NCBI GenBank assembly: GCA_019114365.1 | Contig: DXFQ01000046.1 | Coordinates: forward strand, 1 to 38,149 | Source of the DNA: Candidatus Parakkermansia intestinigallinarum | GTDB lineage: Bacteria > Verrucomicrobiota > Verrucomicrobiia > Verrucomicrobiales > Akkermansiaceae | Direction of reading: 5' to 3' | DNA length: 38,149 nt | Shown: piece by piece, positions 8,987-17,263 of the stretch | Position numbering within the stretch: position 1 is the first letter of the stretch | How the letters are laid out: each line of letters opens with the position of its first letter | Program-made: the position numbers and the translations under genes | Notes under the pieces: model-generated | Databases searched by the model: none | What the model was told of the DNA's origin: nothing | What the model saw: the letters and a program-made list of their open reading frames with translations, nothing else

Positions 8987-10123
8987 ATGAGGCAACAGAG
9001 CATCTACACCCCCGACTACATCAACTTCAACAGCGAAAAACTCTTTCTGGGCAAAGGGAAAAACTCGCAGCGCTACGACGTCCTCAAATACCCCTTCTTC
9101 GACACCATGGCCGACAAGATGATGGGGCAGGACTGGACGCACGACGAAGTCAACTGCGTGAAAGACAAGCAGGACTTCCGCTTCTTGAGCGACGCGATGA
9201 AACACGCCTACACCGGCGTCCTCCAAAAACTCATCTTTCTGGACTCCATCCAAGGCCGCGGCCTGCTGCAAAGCTTCGGCAGCATCATCACCCTGCCCGA
9301 GCTCGAAGCCTGCATCACCGTCTGGCAGCACTTTGAAATCGACAAGCACTCGAAATCCTACACCCACATCCTGCGCTCCGTCTACGACAACCCGACAGCC
9401 GTCTTCGACGCCTCCTTCGCCATCCCCGAGCTGGTGAAACTCACGCGCAGCATCTCCGAGCCCTACGACGACTGCTTCAACGCCGTCACCGAATACAACT
9501 ACAAACTCATCAAAGGGCAAACCATCACCCCCGCCTTCGAGCAGGAACTCCGCAGGGCCATCGTACGCCTCTTCATCGAAATCAACATTCTGGAGGGCAT
9601 CCGCTTCTACTCCGGCTTCGCCACCGTCTGGAGCATGCACTACAGCCAAGGCCTCATGGAGCGAACGGGCAAAGTCCTGCAACTCATCTGCCGCGATGAA
9701 AACCTGCATCTGGCCATCACGCAATACCTGCTGCGCCTCTTCCGCACCGCGCCCGAAGAAGGCTTCCGCGACGCATGGGAGTACTGGCAGCCGCAGATCG
9801 CCGAGCTCTACAGCGAAGCGCTCGATCAGGAATACGAATGGATCGGCTACCTCTTCCGCAAAGGCTCCTTCCTGGGCATGACCCCGGACCTCGCCCGCCT
9901 CTACCTGCGCTACCTCACCGACAAACGCCTGCGCGCCATCGGCGAGCCGCCCCTCTTCTCCGGCGCAACGCAGAATCCGCTCGAATGGATCGAAACCTAC
10001 ATCAACAACGACCTCACCGAAAACCTCCCGCAGGAAAGCGAAATCCTCAACTACAAAATGGACATCCTCGACCAGTCCATCACCGACTCGGAAATCCGCA
10101 AACTTCAAGCCCGCCTCAAATAA
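8987..10123 (+). CDS. nrdB: Ribonucleotide reductase class I, beta (radical) subunit
   Basis: The protein has 378 residues, close to E. coli NrdB. It houses the diiron (or related) centre and the tyrosyl radical used by NrdA to reduce ribonucleoside diphosphates. Ligands and radical residue seen by alignment to E. coli from memory: D86 in 'LDSIQGR', Y125 in 'HSKSY', E203 in 'LEGIRFY', and E238 and H241 in 'RDENLHL'. The remaining pair is odd. E. coli has E115-x2-H118, but here the segment reads 'WQHFEIDKHSKSY', so E117 and H121 are separated by three residues, a one-residue insertion. The rest of the fold is well kept. The stop codon is immediately followed by the nrdA ATG. Confidence 0.93.
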   Translation: MRQQSIYTPDYINFNSEKLFLGKGKNSQRYDVLKYPFFDTMADKMMGQDWTHDEVNCVKDKQDFRFLSDAMKHAYTGVLQKLIFLDSIQGRGLLQSFGSIITLPELEACITVWQHFEIDKHSKSYTHILRSVYDNPTAVFDASFAIPELVKLTRSISEPYDDCFNAVTEYNYKLIKGQTITPAFEQELRRAIVRLFIEINILEGIRFYSGFATVWSMHYSQGLMERTGKVLQLICRDENLHLAITQYLLRLFRTAPEEGFRDAWEYWQPQIAELYSEALDQEYEWIGYLFRKGSFLGMTPDLARLYLRYLTDKRLRAIGEPPLFSGATQNPLEWIETYINNDLTENLPQESEILNYKMDILDQSITDSEIRKLQARLK

Positions 10124-12379
10124 ATGGCCGATTCCCGCATCAACCTCGATACCATCACCATCATCAAAAACTCGGGCGAGCGCGAAGCCTTCCGCCCCGA
10201 GAAAATCCACGAACACGTTCGCAAAGCCTGCGAAGGACTCGCCGTCCTGCACTCGAGCATCATCATGGATGCCCGCCTCAAAATCTTTGACGGCGCCCGC
10301 TCCGTCGACATCCAAGACGCCCTCATCCAAGCCGCCGCCGAAAAAATCAGCGAACTGACCCCCGACTACGAAATCGCCGCCGGCCGCCTCCTCAACCAAA
10401 AAATACGCAAAGAAGTCTACGGTCGCTACGAAGCGCGAGAGTTCAGCAGCGAAGTCATGCAGCGCATCGACAAAGGCTACTACAGCCGCGAGCTGCTCCG
10501 CTACAGCCCGGAAGAAATGCGCGTCTTCGGGCAACTCATCAACTACGACCGCGACAACGAGACGCCCTACTCAGCCCTCAGCCAACTGCACGGCAAATAC
10601 CTGATTCGCCGCGACGGGCGACTCATCGAAGTCCCGCAGGAAATCTACATGCTCATCCCAATGGCCATCTTCGCCCGCATGGATGACACGGCACGCCGCC
10701 ACACCCTCGTGCGCACGGGCTACGAACTGCTCTCCGAGCACAAAATCTCGCTGCCCACCCCCATCATGAACGGCGCCCGCACCGACTACCGCCGCTACAT
10801 CTCCTGCAACCTCATCAACGCCGGGGACTCCACCCTCTCCCTCTCCCGCGCCGTCGGCAAAATCATGGAGTGCACCGCCGCCAAATCCGGCATCGGCCTC
10901 AACGCCTCCTTCATCCGCGGCATCGGGGCAGACATCGGCAAACCCGCGCGCATGCAGCACGCAGGCATCCTGCCGCTGATGAAAACCTTTGAAGCCGCCG
11001 TCGGCTCGCTCAGCCAAATCTCGCGCTCGGGCTCAGCCAACGTCACCATGCCCTTCTTTCACTACGAAATCGAGCTCTTCAGCCAGCTGGGCGACTCGCG
11101 CGGCTCTCTGGAAAACCGCACCCGGCACATCGACCAAACCATCATCCTCAACCGCTGGTTTCTGCAAAAAGCCCTTCAGCGCCAAGACATCTGCCTCTTC
11201 CACATGAACGAAGTACCAGGGCTCTACGAAGCTCTCGGCTACCGCGATCGCTTCGCCGAACTCTACGAGCGCTACGAAGCCGAGCTGCCCGACGCGCACA
11301 AAAAGCGAGTCAACGCCTGGGAACTGCTCAACCTCTTCATCTTCGAGCGCTCCATCACCGGGCGCGTCTACTTCACCTTCGCCGACAACTTCGTCAACTC
11401 CAGCTTCCGCGAACCGCTCTACTTCACCAACCTCTGCACCGAAATCTCCCTGCCGGCACGCCCGCTCGACGGCTCGGAAGGGCAGCCGGAAATCGCCTGC
11501 TGCATCCTCGGCAACATGAACCTCGGCTACACCCGCAGCGCCGAAATACCGAAAGTTGCCCACTTCCTCGTCAACTTCCTCGAGCAACTCATCGACGCCT
11601 CCGACTACAGCATCCCCGAAGTCGAATACGCCGCCCGCAACCGCCGCACACTGGGCATCGGCATCTCCAACCTCTTCGGCTACCTCGCCCGCAAAAAACT
11701 CAAATACAACAGCAGCGAAGCGCGCCGACACATCCATGAAATCATGGAAAGCTTCTACTACCACCTGCTGCGCGCCTCGAACGAACTCGCCAAAGAAAAA
11801 GGCCCCTGCCCCCTCTTCAAGGACACCATCTACGCCGACGGCCAAGTCGTCTTCGACCGCTACCGGCGCCACGCTTGGAACGACTACCCCCTGCTCTGCG
11901 ACTGGGAAAGCCTGCGCGACTCCATCCGCCGGCACGGCCTGCGGCACTCAACCCTCTGCGCCATCCCCCCCGCCAGCAACTCCAGCAAACCCTCCAACTC
12001 CACCGCCGGCGTCGAACCCCCGCGAGAACTCGTCACCGTCAAAGCCGACAAAAACTCCACCATCAAGCAACTCGTCCCCTACTACAAAACCAGCCGGAAC
12101 CACTACACCACCGCCTGGAGCGACGAGTTCAACAACATCGACTACTTCCGCCTCATCTCCTGCATCCAAAAATTCGTCGACCAGTCCATCTCCCTCAACC
12201 AGTACTCCAACGCCCTGCGCTCCCCCGACCGTCACCTGCACCTCAGCGACGTGCTGGCCGAAATCATCGAATGCTTCAACCTCGGCATCAAAACCCTCTA
12301 CTACCAGAACTTCCTCTCCGCGGAAAACAGCGACGGCCTCCGCGAAGAAGGCTGCGCGGGCGGCGCCTGCACCGTCTGA
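10124..12379 (+). CDS. nrdA: Ribonucleotide reductase class Ia, alpha (catalytic) subunit
   Basis: The protein has 751 residues. It has an N-terminal ATP-cone (about residues 8-95, 'REAFRPEKIHEHVRKAC') for allosteric activity control and the ten-stranded barrel catalytic domain. Active-site residues matched to E. coli: C228 ('YISCNL'), N436-C438-E440 ('NLCTE', C438 being the thiyl-radical site) and C460 ('ACCILG'). The radical-transfer tyrosines are Y726-Y727 ('LYYQN'), and the swinging C-terminal thiol pair is C744/C749 ('GCAGGACTV'). A short Ser/Pro-rich insertion ('PASNSSKPSNSTAG') lies near residues 622-640. It starts directly after the nrdB stop with zero spacing and is co-transcribed with it. 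A hairpin with T-tract follows 9 nt after the stop. Confidence 0.96.
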   Translation: MADSRINLDTITIIKNSGEREAFRPEKIHEHVRKACEGLAVLHSSIIMDARLKIFDGARSVDIQDALIQAAAEKISELTPDYEIAAGRLLNQKIRKEVYGRYEAREFSSEVMQRIDKGYYSRELLRYSPEEMRVFGQLINYDRDNETPYSALSQLHGKYLIRRDGRLIEVPQEIYMLIPMAIFARMDDTARRHTLVRTGYELLSEHKISLPTPIMNGARTDYRRYISCNLINAGDSTLSLSRAVGKIMECTAAKSGIGLNASFIRGIGADIGKPARMQHAGILPLMKTFEAAVGSLSQISRSGSANVTMPFFHYEIELFSQLGDSRGSLENRTRHIDQTIILNRWFLQKALQRQDICLFHMNEVPGLYEALGYRDRFAELYERYEAELPDAHKKRVNAWELLNLFIFERSITGRVYFTFADNFVNSSFREPLYFTNLCTEISLPARPLDGSEGQPEIACCILGNMNLGYTRSAEIPKVAHFLVNFLEQLIDASDYSIPEVEYAARNRRTLGIGISNLFGYLARKKLKYNSSEARRHIHEIMESFYYHLLRASNELAKEKGPCPLFKDTIYADGQVVFDRYRRHAWNDYPLLCDWESLRDSIRRHGLRHSTLCAIPPASNSSKPSNSTAGVEPPRELVTVKADKNSTIKQLVPYYKTSRNHYTTAWSDEFNNIDYFRLISCIQKFVDQSISLNQYSNALRSPDRHLHLSDVLAEIIECFNLGIKTLYYQNFLSAENSDGLREEGCAGGACTV

Positions 12380-12388
12380 GCCGCCCGG

Positions 12389-12408
12389 GTCGCGCAGCGC
12401 GACTTTTT
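12389..12408 (+). terminator. Intrinsic terminator after nrdA
   Basis: A 6-bp stem GTCGCG / CGCGAC with a CAG loop (12389-12403) is followed directly by TTTTT (12404-12408). It sits 9 nt after the nrdA stop. Confidence 0.7.
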
Positions 12409-12430
12409 GAGGCGAAATACAAAATTTCGC

Positions 12431-12459
12431 TTGACTTTTCCGTCGAGTTACTGTAAATA
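12431..12459 (+). promoter_or_regulatory. Probable promoter for rpsN
   Basis: TTGACT (12431-12436), a 17-bp spacer and a weak -10 TAAATA (12454-12459), about 16 nt before the rpsN ATG, in a locally AT-rich stretch just after the nrdA terminator. Confidence 0.5.
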
Positions 12460-12475
12460 CTTCCCCCACAAAGTT

Positions 12476-12745
12476 ATGGCTAAGAAAAGCTGGATCGAAA
12501 GAAACAAGAAGAAGGCAGCTGTCGCCGCTCGCTACGCTGAGCTCCGCGCCAAGCTGAAGAAAGAGGGCGACTACATCGGTCTGACGATGCTTCCGCGCAA
12601 CGCCTCCCCTGTTCGCCTGGTGAACCGCTGCGAGCTCACGGGCCGTCGCCGCGCTTTCCTGCGTCGCTTCCACCTCTCCCGTATCGCCTTCCGCGAGCTG
12701 GCCAACGCCGGCATGATTCCCGGCGTCACGAAATCCAGCTGGTAA
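12476..12745 (+). CDS. rpsN: 30S ribosomal protein S14, zinc-free long form
   Basis: The protein has 89 residues starting [11 protein letters not shown] chose this start because the upstream extension is not S14-like and lies over the promoter. The C-terminal half has the S14 core '[35 protein letters not shown]'. The CxxC-x12-CxxC zinc site of the short form is absent, so this is the long, zinc-independent (C-minus) form. It binds 16S rRNA in the head of the small subunit. It stands alone here, not in the usual spc operon beside rplE and rpsH. Whether the genome has another S14 cannot be seen. Confidence 0.95.
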   Translation: MAKKSWIERNKKKAAVAARYAELRAKLKKEGDYIGLTMLPRNASPVRLVNRCELTGRRRAFLRRFHLSRIAFRELANAGMIPGVTKSSW

Positions 12746-12759
12746 GACGAACTGCGAAC

Positions 12760-12788
12760 TTGACACCTTTTGCAGCGCGGGTTATTCT
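12760..12788 (+). promoter_or_regulatory. Promoter for the FmdB-type gene
   Basis: A consensus -35 TTGACA (12760-12765), a 17-bp spacer and TATTCT (12783-12788) as -10. The -10 lies in the left arm of a perfect inverted repeat. Confidence 0.6.
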
Positions 12789-12807
12789 TGTACGGAATAA
12801 CCCGCGC
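12775..12807. repeat. Perfect 13-bp inverted repeat over the -10 and leader of the FmdB-type gene
   Basis: The arms GCGCGGGTTATTC (12775-12787) and GAATAACCCGCGC (12795-12807) are perfectly complementary and separated by a 7-nt loop. The repeat could be a repressor operator, an mRNA hairpin just before the ATG at 12813, or the 3' hairpin of rpsN. No T-tract follows on either side. Confidence 0.8.
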
Positions 12808-12812
12808 ACGCT

Positions 12813-13073
12813 ATGCCAATCTACGAGTATATCTCCGAAAACCCCGATGACCCCGGTCGATCGTGCCCGATCTGCCGCAAGGGTTTTGAATTGATGCGAC
12901 CCGCCGACAGGGCTCCGCTCACCCATTGTCTGTACTGCAAGAACCCGGTGCGAAAAAAAATCAGCACCGTCAGTGTCCCCAAGCTTCTTGCTCCCACCTC
13001 GTACACGGACGCCAAAAAAGCAGGCTTCACCGTCCTGCAAAAACGAGACACCGGCGTCTATGAAAAACTCTGA
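12813..13073 (+). CDS. FmdB/YdfB-type zinc-ribbon protein
   Basis: The protein has 86 residues with the short N-terminal 'MPIYEY' typical of FmdB-family regulatory or zinc-ribbon proteins. Two CxxC pairs, C18/C21 and C39/C42, would hold one zinc ion. The second half ('SVPKLLAPTSYTDAKKAGFTVLQKRDTGVYEKL') is basic and resembles the tail found in this family. The biochemical role is not established. The gene follows rpsN by 67 nt and has its own promoter with a strong inverted repeat. Confidence 0.8.
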   Translation: MPIYEYISENPDDPGRSCPICRKGFELMRPADRAPLTHCLYCKNPVRKKISTVSVPKLLAPTSYTDAKKAGFTVLQKRDTGVYEKL

Positions 13074-13185
13074 CCGCGCAACATCAGCGTTTATCGCGAC
13101 GCCCGGCCACGCTGCACCTTCCCCCTCCCCCGACGACTGCAACTCCAAGCACCCGCATCTCTGCACCCCACCTGATAACTGATCT

Positions 13186-14631
13186 ATGAACATCTTTCTG
13201 ACGCAAGAGGAAATCGCCCAACTCACCTGGAGCTACCCCACCTTCGGAGAAATCATCCTCTTCCTGCTGGGCACCGGCTTCTTCCTCTTCCTCAACGCCT
13301 TCTTCGTCGCCAACGAATTCGCCGCAGCCCGCGTGCGCGAAAGCCAGCTGCTGGAAAAGGAAGGCGAGACCAAAGCCCAAGTGCGGCGCCGCAAAAACAC
13401 CATCCGCATCGTCAACCACCTCGACGCCTACCTCTCCGCCAACCAGCTCGGCATCACCATCGCCTCGCTGGCACTCGGCGGCCTCTGCGAACCCTTCATC
13501 GAAGCCCTCATCGCGCCGCCGCTCTCCTACTACTGCCATCTGGCCCCCGGCGTCGTGAGCACCATCTCCTACATCGTCGCCTATACCCTCTTCACCTTCG
13601 CACACGTCGTGCTCGGCGAACTGGTACCCAAGAGCCTGGCCATCCGCCACCCGCTTGAAGTCTCACTCGGCACGGCCACGGCCATGGTGCGCTTTGCCCG
13701 CATCGCTGCGCCCGTCATCAACCTCTTCAACAACACGGCCAACATCATCGCCCACCGCCTCTTCGGCGTCGACCCCCACTACTCGCCGAACAACCACCAC
13801 AGCGCCGAAGAAATCGCACACATCGTCGAAGAAAGCGGCCGCAGCAACGAAGTGACCGAAACCGAGGCCGAAATCTCGATGAACGCGCTGGAGCTCAACG
13901 ACCGCAGCGTGCGCGACATCCTCGTGCCGCGCAGCTCCGTCGAACTGCTCGACATCAACACCCCCTTCGAGAAAAACCTCGACATCGTCACCAACAGCCG
14001 CCACAGCCGCTTCCCGCTCGTCGACGGACACCTCGACAAAGTCTGCGGCTGGCTGCATGTCAAAGACATGCTCAAACTCGTCAAAATGCCCCAGCCCGAC
14101 GTGAGAAGCGTCGCACGCGAGCTCAAAGTCGTGCCCGAGACGATGAAACTCGACACCCTGCTCGACTTCTTCTCGAAAGAGAAAACGCACTTTGCCCTCG
14201 TCGTCGATGAATACGGCGACGCGCTCGGCATCGTCTTCCTCGACGACGTCCTCGAAGAAATCGTCGGCGACGACATCCAAGACGAATTTGAAGCCGAAAA
14301 CACCGAAGACTTCATGCCCACGGGTCGCGGCGAATACATCGTCAACGGCTCCATGGCCCTCTTCGACCTCGAGGAAGCCCTGCCCAAAATCGGCGAAATC
14401 GAAAGCGACGGCGGCATCACCACCATCGGCGGCTACATCACCGATCGCCTCGGCCACATGCCCGAATGCGGCGAGGAAGTGCGCGTGAAAAACTACATCT
14501 TCACCGTGACGGGCACCGACGGTCGCCGCGTCAACCAAGTGCGCGTCCAGTACGCACCCGTCAGCGACGATGACTCCGAGGATGACACGCCCGCCACTCC
14601 CGCGCCCGGCGCCTGCCCCCTGAGCTCGTAA
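13186..14631 (+). CDS. CNNM/CorC-HlyC family membrane protein with CBS domains
   Basis: The protein has 481 residues. The DUF21/CNNM membrane domain is at about residues 20-200, with the family phrases 'LNAFFVANEFAAARVRESQL', 'LGITIASLALGGLCEP' and 'HVVLGELVPKSLAI'. A tandem CBS pair is at about 225-365 ('RDILVPRSSVELLD' and 'THFALVVDEYGDALGIVFLDDVLEEIVGDDIQDEF'). A CorC_HlyC domain is at about 370-460, with an acidic, Pro-rich tail. Relatives are linked to Mg2+ or Co2+ efflux and are often annotated as hemolysins without proof. The gene is followed by a strong bidirectional terminator. Confidence 0.9.
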   Translation: MNIFLTQEEIAQLTWSYPTFGEIILFLLGTGFFLFLNAFFVANEFAAARVRESQLLEKEGETKAQVRRRKNTIRIVNHLDAYLSANQLGITIASLALGGLCEPFIEALIAPPLSYYCHLAPGVVSTISYIVAYTLFTFAHVVLGELVPKSLAIRHPLEVSLGTATAMVRFARIAAPVINLFNNTANIIAHRLFGVDPHYSPNNHHSAEEIAHIVEESGRSNEVTETEAEISMNALELNDRSVRDILVPRSSVELLDINTPFEKNLDIVTNSRHSRFPLVDGHLDKVCGWLHVKDMLKLVKMPQPDVRSVARELKVVPETMKLDTLLDFFSKEKTHFALVVDEYGDALGIVFLDDVLEEIVGDDIQDEFEAENTEDFMPTGRGEYIVNGSMALFDLEEALPKIGEIESDGGITTIGGYITDRLGHMPECGEEVRVKNYIFTVTGTDGRRVNQVRVQYAPVSDDDSEDDTPATPAPGACPLSS

Positions 14632-14703
14632 GCCCCCTGCTCCGCTTCAGCCCGCAAGCCGCGCCCCGCGCCTCCTCCCCCCTCCTCCCCTGAGGGGGGA
14701 ACA

Positions 14704-14742
14704 CGAAAAAGCCCCGCCGTACCGCACGGCGGGGCTTTTTCG
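14704..14742. terminator. Bidirectional intrinsic terminator between the CNNM gene and rimO
   Basis: A 17-bp stem CGAAAAAGCCCCGCCGT paired with its complement around a 5-nt loop gives an A-tract before and a T-tract after on either strand. It is placed between convergent genes. Confidence 0.95.
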
Positions 14743-14874
14743 CAAACCGATAAACGGGCCTCAGCGGCGCACGCTAAGCCGCACCCGCAGGCGGCACAGG
14801 TCAAAGCTCCGCCGCCTCCTCAGTCTCCGCAGATTCCAAGCCTCCGCAGACACCGCAGCCTCCGCCGCCTCCGC

Positions 14875-16266
14875 TCAAAGCTCGCAGCCCGACTCATCCT
14901 GCGAGAACGCCTCCTCGGCACCCTCGGCAAAAAGCTCGTAAGCAATCGCATCCGCAATCATCACCTCGGCGAACTCACCGACCGGCAACTGCGGATCAAC
15001 ATGAATCGTACCGTCCACATCCGGCGCATCCCAAGGCCCGCGAGCGAGCCCCGGCTCATCCACCAGCACCCGAATCGTCTTACCCACGGCAGCCTGCCCG
15101 ATCTCATCGGCAATCCCCGCCTGAATCATCGACAACTCATTGGCGCGGCGCTTGCGCGTCGCGTGGTGCACCTGATTCTTCATCTTGGCGGCCAGCGTCC
15201 CCTCCTCGCGCGAATACGGGAAAACCCCGGCGCGCTCAAAACGGAACTCGCGGATAAAATCGCGCAACTCCGCGTGATCCTCCTCCGTCTCCCCCGGCAG
15301 GCCGCTGATAAACGTCGTACGCAGACCGATATCCGGCATCGCCTTGCGCATCTCGCGCAGCAAGCGGCGAATATCATCGCCATCCGTCATGCGCCGTTGC
15401 TCCTCGAGAATGTGATCCGCAATATGCTGCAAGGGAATATCCACATACTTCACCACCTTCTCGCAAGACGCCATCGTCTCAATCAACTCGCGGCTCCAAT
15501 GTGCCGGGTGCGTGTAGAGCACGCGAATCCAAAAATCGCCGGGAATCCCGTTAATCTCGCGCAACAGCGAAGCAAGCGACTCACCGCGGCCGGAATCCAC
15601 CCCGCTCGTCTTCGTCGCCTTCTGCTCCCAGCGATCCATACCGTAATACGTCGTATCCTGTGCAATGAGATTAATCTCCTTCACCCCCCGAGCCACAAGC
15701 CCCTGCACCTCGCGCAGCACATTCGCCTGCGGACGGCTGCGATGGCGGCCGCGAATGCGCGGAATCGCGCAGTACGCACAAGCATGATTGCAGCCCTCCG
15801 CAATCTTCACGTAAGCATAGTGAGACGGCGTCAAACGAAAGCGAAACGCCGAGAAATCCGGCAGCAGCGTCGACACCTTCGTGCTGTAAATCTTATCAGC
15901 CCGCCCCTCCAGCACCGCCTGAACAATCGGCACAATCTCACCAATCAAATCCACCCCCACGAAGCAATCCGCCTCGGGCAGAGACTTCACCAAATCCTTA
16001 GCGTAGCGCTGCGACAAGCAACCCGTTACCACAATCTTCTGATCGGCCGGAGACTCGCCAGCCTCGCGCGCGCGAGCCGCCGCCAGAATCGTATCAATCG
16101 CCTCCTGCTTAGCCGGGTCGATAAAAGCGCAAGTATTGATCAGCAACACCTCCGCCGCCTCCGGCTCAACCTTCTCATAACCCGCCGCCAGCAAGCCGTC
16201 GGCCATGAGTTCCGAATCCACAAGATTTTTCGAGCAACCGAGCGAAATGAGGGCGAAGCGAGCCAT
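14875..16266 (-). CDS. rimO: Ribosomal protein S12 methylthiotransferase RimO
   Basis: The protein has 463 residues. It is a radical-SAM enzyme that adds a methylthio group to the conserved Asp of ribosomal protein S12. The N-terminal MTTase domain holds one [4Fe-4S] cluster on C11 ('LGCSKN'), C46 ('NTCAF') and C83 ('TGCLSQ'). The radical-SAM cluster is on C159, C163 and C166 ('CNHACAYC'). The sequence 'IPRIRGRHRSRP' after the radical-SAM motif and the C-terminal TRAM domain (about 390-445) fit RimO rather than MiaB. An insertion after 'YGMDRW' (QKATKTSGVDSGRGES) adds about 12 residues. The start codon is only 6 nt from the predicted -10. Confidence 0.95.
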   Translation of the reverse strand: MARFALISLGCSKNLVDSELMADGLLAAGYEKVEPEAAEVLLINTCAFIDPAKQEAIDTILAAARAREAGESPADQKIVVTGCLSQRYAKDLVKSLPEADCFVGVDLIGEIVPIVQAVLEGRADKIYSTKVSTLLPDFSAFRFRLTPSHYAYVKIAEGCNHACAYCAIPRIRGRHRSRPQANVLREVQGLVARGVKEINLIAQDTTYYGMDRWEQKATKTSGVDSGRGESLASLLREINGIPGDFWIRVLYTHPAHWSRELIETMASCEKVVKYVDIPLQHIADHILEEQRRMTDGDDIRRLLREMRKAMPDIGLRTTFISGLPGETEEDHAELRDFIREFRFERAGVFPYSREEGTLAAKMKNQVHHATRKRRANELSMIQAGIADEIGQAAVGKTIRVLVDEPGLARGPWDAPDVDGTIHVDPQLPVGEFAEVMIADAIAYELFAEGAEEAFSQDESGCEL

Positions 16267-16272
16267 GAGCGC

Positions 16273-16301
16273 AGCATAGCACGAAAGCCTCCCCTTGGCA
16301 A
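16273..16301 (-). promoter_or_regulatory. Promoter for rimO
   Basis: Read on the minus strand: TTGCCA (16301-16296), a 17-bp spacer and TATGCT (16278-16273). The -10 ends 6 nt before the ATG at 16266, which predicts a leaderless message. Confidence 0.6.
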
Positions 16302-16360
16302 ACTTATTTGCAGACCGTCATCAGGCATCGCGTACAGACGCCGAAAGAAGTCAACTATCT

Positions 16361-17263
16361 CTACGCCCAACCCGACTCGCAATCCCACGCTTGGGAAAAG
16401 GTTAAACCATTCACCATAGCAGTCACCGGGGGCTCCAGAAACTCACCGAAGCGCTGCATGACGAGATCAAAGCCCCATTCATCCGATTTTAGGTTCATAT
16501 GTGCACGGAAATTGCTCCATTTCTTACGCATTACCGACGAATCTCTTAAATCCGACAACCTACGGAACGTACGAGCGTCGTGGGGCGTCCCCCGCTTCTG
16601 CAAGGTCTCAGCAATCGCTTTTTGCAAAAGTTCACCGTCAAAACAACGTGTTTGACTCAGAAAAACGATGTCATAGATATCCTTCATGTGGCTGAAAAGC
16701 TCCATTCGCAGCACAAAAGCGTCATACTTCTCCGCAATCAAACTCTCTACGGAGTAGCTCAAAACAGTGACGAGCTCTCCATCGCCGGGGATTGTCTTGA
16801 GATCCAACTTCTGAGGGCTTGGAACAATGGTGTCCCCCACCCCTATATCAATATTGAGACGAACCCTTTCATTCATGATCGTGACATCCAACTTAGCCTG
16901 AAATCCGTGATACAAACGATTTGCGGTGATTGATGTTACGGAACGTATCGAAAATTTCACAAACTCAAAAGGCGAGGAGTTTTGCAATATAGCTGATAAC
17001 ATCTTACGAATATTCTCTTCGCTGTTGCCCGGCCGATGTAGCAAATAATCCGCATCCAAGGTCGGTCGGGATTCACAGTCCGTCACAAGATAAAGAAAGA
17101 GACCGCCTTTGAGAATTAAGTGATCTCTGTAGACGCTACGGCTCAGACGTCGCAAAAATTCCGGATGGCAGAATAACATCTGCTCCTGCTGATAACTTAT
17201 CCCCTTTCGCCGAGCCTCATTTCGAAGTCGCTGTAACAAGGAAGCCGGCGGATTCTTAGTCAT
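16361..17263 (-). CDS. abiEii: AbiEii-type nucleotidyltransferase toxin
   Basis: The protein has 300 residues starting MTKNPPASLLQ; the ATG overlaps the antitoxin stop by 4 nt. It belongs to the AbiEii/COG2253 nucleotidyltransferase family, with 'LKGGLFLYLV' (K52-G53-G54) and the catalytic 'RPTLDADYLL' (R66, T68, D70, D72). Further family features are the helical 'LIAEKYDAFV' and 'MKDIYDIVFL' motifs. In known AbiE systems (type IV toxin-antitoxin) the toxin is bacteriostatic and gives abortive phage infection. Base composition is clearly AT-richer than both flanks and codon use differs, suggesting recent transfer. It is transcribed after the antitoxin gene. Confidence 0.85.
   Translation of the reverse strand: MTKNPPASLLQRLRNEARRKGISYQQEQMLFCHPEFLRRLSRSVYRDHLILKGGLFLYLVTDCESRPTLDADYLLHRPGNSEENIRKMLSAILQNSSPFEFVKFSIRSVTSITANRLYHGFQAKLDVTIMNERVRLNIDIGVGDTIVPSPQKLDLKTIPGDGELVTVLSYSVESLIAEKYDAFVLRMELFSHMKDIYDIVFLSQTRCFDGELLQKAIAETLQKRGTPHDARTFRRLSDLRDSSVMRKKWSNFRAHMNLKSDEWGFDLVMQRFGEFLEPPVTAMVNGLTFSQAWDCESGWA

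Noticed and set aside
12973-13182. 69-codon frame between the FmdB-type gene and the CNNM gene
   Set aside because: Overlaps the end of the zinc-ribbon gene and is Pro/Ser/Lys-rich without any domain.
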